Assembly: GCA_029937655.1 (NCBI GenBank)
Contig: JAPYPK010000044.1
Location: 1 to 11,556 of the forward strand
Reading direction: 5' to 3'
Length of the DNA stretch: 11,556 bases
Source: Nitrospinaceae bacterium
GTDB lineage: Bacteria > Nitrospinota > Nitrospinia > Nitrospinales > VA-1
The notes under the pieces are model-generated. The model searched no databases. It was given only the letters and a program-made list of their open reading frames with translations, and was not told where the DNA came from. Below, piece after piece: positions 6,592 to 11,556 of the stretch. The position numbers and the translations under genes are program-made. Position 1 is the first letter of the stretch; each line of letters opens with the position of its first letter.

Positions 6592-7058
6592 CGTTTTAAT
6601 CTTTGTTCCTTGGCACACCCACCTTGGTTACCCATTTCACACGCCTTTTTGTAGTATTTGATGGCTCTTTTCTGTCTACCTTCCTTGTAGCTGAGTGTTC
6701 CTAAATTATAGCAAGAGGGGTCCTCTCCGGCATCACAGGCTTTTTGAAACATCTTTTTAGCTTCTTTCCATTGCGCGCTGCTATGTTTGCCTGACATGAA
6801 TAAAAGAATTCCGCCATGCGTACACCCTGTCATATAGTCAGCATTACAGGCTTTTCTGAAAAATTCCAGTGCTGTTTTATTATCCTGTTCAACGACCCGG
6901 TATCTTTCTCCCATTTTGAAACAGGCAGAAGAGTTGCTTTCGTTATCGCACGCTGATCGAATTTTAGCTGTTTGAGCGTCATCGTCTGCCCAGGACAAAG
7001 AATAAAAAGTCATGCAAAACCCAAGCACTAAAAGAGGAAAAAAAATATTTTTATTCAC
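6588..7058 (-). CDS. Exported Cys-rich Sel1-repeat protein (Hcp-like)
   Basis: This 156-aa protein has a GTG start, with AAGGAT 7 nt upstream. A signal peptide is clear: K3, a hydrophobic core FFPLLVLGFCMTF, and a SWA cleavage site after residue 24. The mature part holds Sel1/TPR-like helical repeats with Cys pairs C37/C46, C71/C79, C108/C116 and C140/C148. The last three follow the C-x7-C spacing of Helicobacter cysteine-rich proteins, where each pair forms an intra-repeat disulfide; periplasmic folding is therefore expected. Repeat cores read ALEFFRKAC, AKKMFQKAC and AIKYYKKAC. Its stop overlaps the LRR gene as ATGA. The promoter must lie in the 242-bp divergent gap shared with aroK. The role is probably protein interaction in the periplasm. 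Confidence 0.88.
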   Translation of the reverse strand: MNKNIFFPLLVLGFCMTFYSLSWADDDAQTAKIRSACDNESNSSACFKMGERYRVVEQDNKTALEFFRKACNADYMTGCTHGGILLFMSGKHSSAQWKEAKKMFQKACDAGEDPSCYNLGTLSYKEGRQKRAIKYYKKACEMGNQGGCAKEQRLKR

Positions 7059-7118
7059 AATAAAAATCCTTTTATTTAAAGGTTAAACACCCTAGACCAA
7101 GCTTGTGGAGCTTACCGT

Positions 7119-7219
7119 GAAGTACTTTGTAATTGTAACATAATGGAAAAAAACAACTGACTTTAAGTGTTTGATATTTTCATGGAGAGTTTCGTTTGCA
7201 TCATGTCCCGAAGTACTTT
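7119..7219. repeat. Two copies of GAAGTACTTT in the divergent Sel1/aroK intergenic region
   Basis: The 10-mer GAAGTACTTT occurs at 7119-7128 and again at 7210-7219. Each copy contains the perfect 8-bp palindrome AAGTACTT. They are 91 bp apart and lie between the divergent starts at 7058 and 7301, the arrangement expected for a pair of operator half-sites controlling both directions. The rest of the 242-bp gap is AT-rich with no gene; promoter hexamers could not be assigned with confidence. Confidence 0.4.
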
Positions 7220-7300
7220 AATCTTCAAGCTTATTGATATATATAAATAATTTGGCCGTGTAAAATTTATTGTTAATTTTGAATAGGGTAAACTAATTGC

Positions 7301-7822
7301 ATGAATATCGTTTTGATAGGCTACCGAGGTACAGGGAAGTCCGTCATATCAAAAAGTTTGACAGATATTCTTCACTGTAGAGGTTATAGCCTTGATGAAG
7401 AAATTACACAGCAAGCCGGCAAATCGATTCGTGAAATAGTTGAACAAGAAGGTTGGGTTAGGTTTCGTGAGATTGAGCGTGGAGTGGTTCATCGGATTTC
7501 ATCAGAAGTTAGAAATTCGATTATTGATTGCGGCGGTGGAGTAGTAATGGATGAGCATAACGTTACAGATCTAAGGCGAAATGGTAAACTCGTTCTTTTG
7601 ACGTCAAGTTTAGAAAAAATTATTCAGCGCATAAGTCGAGACTCGAACCGCCCTCCACTTGAAGGGAAGCTAAGCTTTAGAGAAGAACAACAAAAAGTTT
7701 TAATAGAACGTGACCCTCAATACCGTGCTGCAGCAGATTGTACTTTTGAGACCACTCACCTTGAACCACGTCAGATAGCGCTGAAAATAATCACTCGTTT
7801 TAAAAAGAAAAGATGGATCTGA
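7301..7822 (+). CDS. aroK: Shikimate kinase
   Basis: This 173-aa enzyme of the aromatic amino-acid (chorismate) pathway phosphorylates shikimate at the 3-hydroxyl using ATP. Walker A is GYRGTGKS (7-14). Shikimate contacts are D32, R56 in WVRFREIE and the glycine triplet G78-G80 (CGGGVV). The lid motif is RPPL (117-120), followed by R137/R142 in ERDPQYRAAAD. The usual DxD pair is S30-L-D32, so the first Asp, which helps coordinate Mg in well-studied enzymes, is Ser. Length is normal. ATG 7301 has only a distant AGGG. Instead of the usual aroB partner, an LRR gene follows, starting either 1 bp or 94 bp after the stop. Confidence 0.93.
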   Translation: MNIVLIGYRGTGKSVISKSLTDILHCRGYSLDEEITQQAGKSIREIVEQEGWVRFREIERGVVHRISSEVRNSIIDCGGGVVMDEHNVTDLRRNGKLVLLTSSLEKIIQRISRDSNRPPLEGKLSFREEQQKVLIERDPQYRAAADCTFETTHLEPRQIALKIITRFKKKRWI

Positions 7823-7906
7823 AATGATAAGCCCTTTATTTGAAAGTCTTTTAGATAATAGTATGTTTTTACTTCCCCTTGAAATGGACAACGAAAATCC
7901 ATTGGA

Positions 7907-7913
7907 AGGAGGT
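7907..7913 (+). promoter_or_regulatory. Strong ribosome binding site that fixes the LRR protein 3 start
   Basis: AGGAGGT lies 3 nt before ATG 7917. This is the best Shine-Dalgarno match seen in the window. It favours 7917 over the in-frame ATG 7824, which has no clear site and sits 1 bp after the aroK stop. Confidence 0.6.
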
Positions 7914-7916
7914 GAA

Positions 7917-8627
7917 ATGGAAAACTATTCACGAGCTGGGGATAAAGTAGAACCTCAATTCAAACTTCAGCTTGATGATAAAGACGTTAATATTGAAGAA
8001 TTAGAGGATCTTATGGAATACCCGCGACTCAAGACGGTAAGGGAATTATGGTTGGATAGAAACGAATTTGGTGATAGAGGGGTAGAGCTTTTATCTAACG
8101 CGGAAGGGTTGAGCAGTCTTAGAGTACTCTCTTTAGCGGGGAATAAACTTACCGATCGCGCGCTTAGCTCATTAGCTAGCTCCAAGACTTTGGTTCAATT
8201 AAAGCGCTTATTCATTCATAACAATTTTCTAGGTTCGAGGGGTGTGGTTGATTTAGCTCAATCGCAGACCATAACCTCTCTTGAAATTCTCTACCTTAAA
8301 CAAAATCCACTTGGGGTTGAAGGGGCAAAAGCTTTAGCGAGTTCATGTGCCTTTCAAAGTGTAAAGGAATTGTATTTGGGGCGAACGCAACTAGGGAATG
8401 ATGGGCTAGCGCAGTTATGCAATGGCGGGTCATGGCCAAACCTTACGGCTTTATCTTTAGCTCAAAATGGTTTGGGTGATAAGTCTGCTCAAGTGCTTGC
8501 GGAAACTAAGTCATTCCCTAAACTTATTACCCTCGATCTATATGGTAATAATATTAGTGATGAAGCAGTGGAGGTTATTAGATGTTCACCCTATTTGAAA
8601 TGTTTACGGGCTTTGCAAGTTAACTGA
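7917..8627 (+). CDS. Leucine-rich-repeat protein 3 (27-residue repeats)
   Basis: This 236-aa protein starts at ATG 7917 behind AGGAGGT; an alternative ATG 7824 would add 31 residues (MISPLFESLLDNSMF...) directly after aroK. Repeat units begin at 41, 68, 95, 122, 149, 176, 203 and 230, every step exactly 27 residues. The consensus LxxLxLxxNxLGDxGAxxLAxSxxL is the same RNI-like type as in the two other LRR proteins. The N-terminal 40 residues are charged (DDKDVNIEELEDLMEYP) and may cap the solenoid. No signal peptide is visible from 7917; the longer form begins with a short hydrophobic segment but lacks the basic n-region of a signal peptide. The gene sits between aroK and a DNA glycosylase gene, with 15 bp before the latter, so it is probably in their transcript. 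The partner is unknown. Confidence 0.87.
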   Translation: MENYSRAGDKVEPQFKLQLDDKDVNIEELEDLMEYPRLKTVRELWLDRNEFGDRGVELLSNAEGLSSLRVLSLAGNKLTDRALSSLASSKTLVQLKRLFIHNNFLGSRGVVDLAQSQTITSLEILYLKQNPLGVEGAKALASSCAFQSVKELYLGRTQLGNDGLAQLCNGGSWPNLTALSLAQNGLGDKSAQVLAETKSFPKLITLDLYGNNISDEAVEVIRCSPYLKCLRALQVN

Positions 8628-8642
8628 ATAGAGCATTAGATC

Positions 8643-9281
8643 ATGAACAGCGAAGACCGCATAATCCCGAGTCGAAAAGAGATTCTTCTGCATTTTGATA
8701 AAAATGATGTAGTGATGGCTCAACTAATTCGCAAATTCGGCCCCATAAAACTTAAACGTAACCGAAATTATTTTATAGTGCTGTGTAATGCGATCATTGG
8801 TCAGCAGATTTCAGTTGCTGCAGCTGGTGCTATTACAATCCGCTTTAACAAGCTTTTTAATGGATGTTCTCCAACTCCTCAGGCAGTAATGAAGTTGCCA
8901 GAAATTGATTTACGAAAAGTGGGTTTGTCAAAGCAAAAAGTGGCGTATTTGAAGGATTTGAGTTTGCATTTTCATGAAAAAATACTTCGCCCGCATCGCC
9001 TACACCATATGGACAATGACGAAGTGATTCGTCAACTGACAGAAGTTCATGGGATTGGGAGGTGGACAGCTGAGATGTTCCTGATATTCTCACTCAATCG
9101 GCCGAATGTATTGCCAATTGGAGACTTGGGGTTACAGTTAGCGCTTAAAAAATTATATCGTATGCGCCAAATACCCACTATCAAACGAATGCGCGCTCTT
9201 GGAAGAAAATGGAATCCACTTGAAACAGTAGGGACTTGGTATGCTTGGCGGGTACAAGATGAAAAAGTTGTTACCTATTGA
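8643..9281 (+). CDS. DNA-3-methyladenine glycosylase II-type (AlkA-like HhH-GPD) repair enzyme
   Basis: This 212-aa member of the HhH-GPD superfamily removes alkylated bases such as 3-methyladenine from DNA by hydrolysing the N-glycosidic bond. Landmarks are IIGQQIS (51-57), the helix-hairpin-helix LTEVHGIGRWTAE (132-144) and the catalytic Asp D161 in PIGDLGLQ. The C-terminal WNPLETVGTWYAWR matches the family's usual end. It lacks the N-terminal TATA-like domain of Escherichia coli AlkA and is close in size to the compact Mag/AlkA-type glycosylases. No iron-sulfur Cys cluster is present, which argues against an endonuclease III or MutY role. The start ATG 8643 has only a weak purine stretch and follows the LRR gene by 15 bp; a methyltransferase gene follows after 23 bp. 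Confidence 0.9.
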   Translation: MNSEDRIIPSRKEILLHFDKNDVVMAQLIRKFGPIKLKRNRNYFIVLCNAIIGQQISVAAAGAITIRFNKLFNGCSPTPQAVMKLPEIDLRKVGLSKQKVAYLKDLSLHFHEKILRPHRLHHMDNDEVIRQLTEVHGIGRWTAEMFLIFSLNRPNVLPIGDLGLQLALKKLYRMRQIPTIKRMRALGRKWNPLETVGTWYAWRVQDEKVVTY

Positions 9282-9304
9282 ACGAGACTTTATAGGGGAT
9301 AGAT

Positions 9305-9937
9305 ATGAATTTTGTTAATGAAGATATAGAAAATTATGCTTACGATCATACACAGATTGAAGATGATCTTTTATGGCAACTGGAGTTAGATACGTATGAC
9401 CAATTAGAAATTCCACAGATGCTTACTGGTCGTATTGAGGGGCGATTACTTAAGATGCTGGCAGGGCTTGTAGGGGCAAGGCGTATCGTTGAGGTAGGTA
9501 CCTTTGGTGGGTCTAGCGCTATTTCTATGGCGGAAGCTCTCCCAGAAGATGGCTACCTTATCACCTGTGAAGTGGACCCTGTTGCAATTAAATTTGCAAA
9601 ACAGTTTTTTGATAAAAGTTTGCACGGGAAAAAGATTATTTTAAAAGAAGGTCCGGCATTGGACAACTTAAAAAAACTTTCTGGTTCTTTCGACATGGCT
9701 TTTATTGACGCGGACAAGGAAAATTACTTAAATTATTACGAGGCCTTGCTTCCGATTATGAGGCCAGGTGGGCTGATTGTGGTTGATAATGTTTTATGGA
9801 GTGGAAGAGTGTTGAGCCCCAAAGAGCCATCTGATCATGCTATTCACAAGTTTAATCAAAGAGTCATGCACGATCACCGTGTCGAGAAAGTTATGCTTAC
9901 GATAAGGGATGGAATATCGCTTCTTCGAAAACGTTAA
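9305..9937 (+). CDS. SAM-dependent O-methyltransferase (COMT / caffeoyl-CoA OMT type)
   Basis: This 210-aa class I methyltransferase belongs to the PF01596 family, which methylates catechol-like hydroxyls in a divalent-metal-dependent reaction. The SAM-binding motif I is VEVGTFGGSSA (62-72), with the ribose-binding acid in CEVD (E89). FIDADKENY contains the metal ligand D135 and the catalytic-type lysine K138. VVDNVLWSG gives D161/N162, the other metal ligands. AGGGGA lies a few bases before ATG 9305. The length is typical. Bacterial members often have an unknown natural substrate; nothing nearby identifies it here. It is the last gene of a + strand run before a hairpin followed by T residues. 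Confidence 0.92.
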   Translation: MNFVNEDIENYAYDHTQIEDDLLWQLELDTYDQLEIPQMLTGRIEGRLLKMLAGLVGARRIVEVGTFGGSSAISMAEALPEDGYLITCEVDPVAIKFAKQFFDKSLHGKKIILKEGPALDNLKKLSGSFDMAFIDADKENYLNYYEALLPIMRPGGLIVVDNVLWSGRVLSPKEPSDHAIHKFNQRVMHDHRVEKVMLTIRDGISLLRKR

Positions 9938-10032
9938 CTTTGTTGTCGCCTTATTTAAGGACTGAAAGTGGTTGAAGGTAGCCTATCTAATGTGATAATT
10001 TGACTCGATATAGAACAGGTGGCATTCATTTT

Positions 10033-10051
10033 GTTGCGTAGCAACTTTTTT
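10033..10051 (+). terminator. Small intrinsic-terminator-like hairpin
   Basis: GTTGC (10033-10037), loop GTA and GCAAC (10041-10045) form a 5-bp stem followed directly by six T residues. It sits in the 154-bp gap between the O-methyltransferase and the DUF4254-like gene. The stem is short, so termination may be weak; the rest of the gap shows no gene. Confidence 0.5.
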
Positions 10052-10091
10052 CATTTATCAACTAACATTTTAAATTCATGGAACTTGACCT

Positions 10092-10565
10092 ATGGCAGAA
10101 ACTTTAGGAAGTCTTATAGATAAGCTCTCTATTAAAAACTTGCGTTACTGGCACTTAGATGAAGCTGCTCAAGCTAGAGATGCATCTGATCTTCAAAAGC
10201 AAGAACTAATGGACAAGATGGAGTTAGTTGATCGTCAACGAAAAGAGTTGCTAGAGGAAATCGATGTTTTCCTAAGTTCCGCACTTGCTGGTGAAGTTAG
10301 AATTCGCGATGAAAAGGTCAAACTTTATAAAAACCTTAACGTTACCTCAGCGGAAGATGTAAATCACTTAGGGGAAGCGGTGAGCAAATTAGCAATGAGC
10401 AACATTAAACTATGGCACCTTGAAGATGAGGTTAGACGAGAGGATTTGCCGGATGCTGATGTAGTAAAGACTAAGCGAAAAATCGACACCAACAATCAAG
10501 AACGTAATAACTTTATGGATAAAGTGGATGAAATCTTAGAAAATTTTGTAAAACAAGCTAGGTAA
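10092..10565 (+). CDS. DUF4254-like protein with two tandem copies of one helical unit
   Basis: This 157-aa soluble, highly charged, helical protein has no signal peptide. Two halves align without gaps at an offset of 88 residues: N16-L-R-Y-W20-H21-L22 with N104-I-K-L-W108-H109-L110, D33 with D121, R50 with R138, and D58 with D146. The second half, LWHLEDEVR followed by KRKIDTNNQERNN and DKVDEIL, resembles the DUF4254 (PF14063) pattern of a WHxED motif and a later K-R-x-I-D-x-x-N-x-x-R. In other Gram-negatives DUF4254 genes often lie near glycosyltransferases, but none is seen here. The function is unknown. ATG 10092 has no strong ribosome site; MAETLGSLIDKLSI looks like a natural N-terminus. 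It faces a convergent lipoprotein gene 35 bp away. Confidence 0.78.
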   Translation: MAETLGSLIDKLSIKNLRYWHLDEAAQARDASDLQKQELMDKMELVDRQRKELLEEIDVFLSSALAGEVRIRDEKVKLYKNLNVTSAEDVNHLGEAVSKLAMSNIKLWHLEDEVRREDLPDADVVKTKRKIDTNNQERNNFMDKVDEILENFVKQAR

Positions 10566-10600
10566 AAAGCCAACTCTTGGATGTTAGAAAAGTTAGTTCT

Positions 10601-11416
10601 TTAAGGAAACTGACTCAGCAATTCTATTTTTTTATTTTTATACTCATCGTCGTCAATTAGTTTTTTATCGCGGAGGCTCTTCAAGAACTGCAAGCGTTTT
10701 TCAAATTCCCCTTTTTCACTAATTGGTAAATTGGTAGGCAGTTTTTGCTTCGGACTCTGAGGGGCGGGTGATTTCTTTGATATTTTTTTAAGAAGCCCTA
10801 AGTTTAGACCACGTTTTGATTGCACTGGTAAATCTAAGTTGGCTATGATCCAATTTTTCTTTTGATCGTTGCCTAATACGGTATGTTCTTTATGAAAGAG
10901 TTGGCCATTCTTAGGTAATAGTTGCCAGCTAGAGCCTTTGAACCCGGAAAAGCCAGTGTTCGAGAAATTTATACCGTTTATGGTCTCAAACCGCCAGTTA
11001 ATATTCCTTTTTACTCGGAAAATGGTTCCCTTCGTTTTTCCGCTTGACGTCTCAATCTCATAATGCAAAATTTTGTTAGGTTTTATACGATTCAATGCTT
11101 TCGTGATTAAAGAGGCTATTTCAAGAACGTCATTCGAAGAAAAAATATATTTTTTTTTGCCAAGTAAAGATAATTCTTCGTAATGTAGGGACAGCAAGTG
11201 GTTTGTTGTCTGTTCCGCTGATATTTTAATGGGGTGCTCAAGGCGAAGTTTTTTGATTTCTGCGTCAAATGATGATTGCTGGCGATAGACAAGAGTCAAT
11301 CGTTCTTTTTTAAAACGCTTCTCTGGTGCCGAGCAACCAATAAATAAGGTAGAGCAGAGAAAAAAACATATAAATCCCGCGTGCGAAAAATAATTTATTT
11401 TTGTTTTATGATTCAT
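10601..11416 (-). CDS. Lipoprotein with a C-terminal SHOCT domain
   Basis: This 271-aa protein has a type II signal peptide: basic residues K4 and K6, a hydrophobic stretch 13-27, and a lipobox-like LFIGC with the lipidated Cys at residue 28. F25 at the -3 position is slightly unusual. The mature part has a polar ~200-residue region with no recognised fold. It includes several Ile/Phe-rich strands around 120-190 and a Pro/Ser/Lys linker near 210-233. The last ~35 residues (EFEKRLQFLKSLRDKKLI, then DDDEY) match the SHOCT short helical hairpin, commonly found at protein C-termini and thought to mediate oligomerisation. Its ATG overlaps the TGA of an upstream methyltransferase-like gene as ATGA, so translation is probably coupled. 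The specific function is unknown. Confidence 0.8.
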   Translation of the reverse strand: MNHKTKINYFSHAGFICFFLCSTLFIGCSAPEKRFKKERLTLVYRQQSSFDAEIKKLRLEHPIKISAEQTTNHLLSLHYEELSLLGKKKYIFSSNDVLEIASLITKALNRIKPNKILHYEIETSSGKTKGTIFRVKRNINWRFETINGINFSNTGFSGFKGSSWQLLPKNGQLFHKEHTVLGNDQKKNWIIANLDLPVQSKRGLNLGLLKKISKKSPAPQSPKQKLPTNLPISEKGEFEKRLQFLKSLRDKKLIDDDEYKNKKIELLSQFP

Positions 11417-11556
11417 TTATTTTTGAGCGCTATCAGAGAAGCGAAGGCTTTATTATTAATATCAACTTCCCTATAGTACAAAATACGTAGTTCGCTAAAA
11501 GCATCTAACAGTTCGTTGTGCTCTAAAACCCATTCACGCTTAAAACTACTGTGTTT
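11413..11556 (-). CDS. C-terminal end of a probable class I SAM methyltransferase, cut by the window edge
   Basis: The - strand is open from the window edge to TGA at 11413-11415 and encodes 47 residues ending in SLIALKNK. The stretch NELLDAFSELRILYYRE followed by KAFASLIALK resembles the last strand-helix-strand of class I SAM-dependent (TehB-like) methyltransferases, where a helix near NELL precedes a conserved LRILxYRE strand and a final A/S-L-V/I-A-x-K strand. The catalytic motifs lie outside the window, so the assignment rests on this tail alone. It ends in an ATGA overlap with the SHOCT lipoprotein gene, indicating one operon. Confidence 0.6.
   Translation of the reverse strand, partial: KHSSFKREWVLEHNELLDAFSELRILYYREVDINNKAFASLIALKNK

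Noticed and set aside
6476..6661. 61-codon + strand open frame across the LRR 2 / Sel1 junction
   Set aside because: Antisense to two well-supported overlapping genes; hydrophobic translation of shadow type.
7171..7266. TTGATA boxes at 7171 and 7234 as -35 elements for aroK
   Set aside because: No acceptable -10 hexamer lies 16-18 bp downstream; the nearest TAAAAT (7261) is 21 bp away.
7700..8185. Two - strand open frames (7700-7891 and 7967-8185) opposite aroK and LRR protein 3
   Set aside because: Antisense shadows with Ser-rich, domain-free translations.
4862..8627. 81-bp periodicity considered as a DNA tandem repeat or CRISPR-like array
   Set aside because: The period comes from 27-residue protein repeats; the DNA units are diverged and have no conserved direct repeat with unique spacers.
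8857..9093. 78-codon - strand open frame inside the DNA glycosylase gene
   Set aside because: It lies opposite the conserved HhH-GPD core, with no support of its own.
10000..10030. TTGACT at 10000 as a -35 box for the DUF4254-like gene
   Set aside because: No convincing -10 follows at normal spacing, and the terminator-like hairpin would lie just downstream of the start point.

Overview
The window looks like chromosome from an AT-rich (roughly 40% G+C by eye) Gram-negative bacterium. An exported Cys-rich Sel1 protein, a lipoprotein with a lipobox, HspQ and a DUF4254-like protein point to a proteobacterial-type envelope, probably an environmental lineage. I cannot fix the phylum from sequence alone; a marine delta-like or Nitrospinota/SAR324-like lineage is only a guess. 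No tRNA, rRNA, CRISPR array, transposase or phage gene was seen.

Layout. (1) 3-2994, + strand: a tightly packed lipid/envelope-like operon holding the 3' end of a GNAT-fold N-acyltransferase, an extended-SDR epimerase/reductase, a CDP-alcohol phosphotransferase, an 18-codon ORF coupled by an ATGA overlap, and a small membrane protein. It ends at a hairpin shared with the convergent hspQ. (2) 3026-3605, - strand: hspQ and an unrecognised ~73-79 aa protein, then a 426-bp non-coding stretch with two marked palindromes and a candidate promoter. (3) 4032-5818, + strand: coaX (type III pantothenate kinase) and a leucine-rich-repeat (LRR) protein. (4) 5926-7058, - strand: an exported Sel1/Hcp-like protein overlapping (ATGA) a second LRR protein. 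(5) 7301-9937, + strand: aroK (shikimate kinase), a third LRR protein, an AlkA-type DNA glycosylase and a COMT-like O-methyltransferase, followed by a small terminator-like hairpin. (6) 10092-10565, +: a DUF4254-like protein made of two gap-free copies of one ~60-residue unit. (7) 10601-11556, - strand: the 3' end of a probable SAM methyltransferase overlapping (ATGA) a SHOCT-domain lipoprotein.

Two themes stand out. The GNAT acyltransferase + epimerase + CDP-alcohol phosphotransferase set resembles the gene complement of bacterial ceramide/sphingolipid loci (bCerS, CerR and a head-group transferase), and its phosphotransferase lacks the last Asp of its signature motif. Second, three paralogous LRR proteins, built on a near-invariant 27-residue repeat with no visible export signal, lie between core metabolic genes within 4 kb; one is translationally coupled to an exported Sel1 protein.
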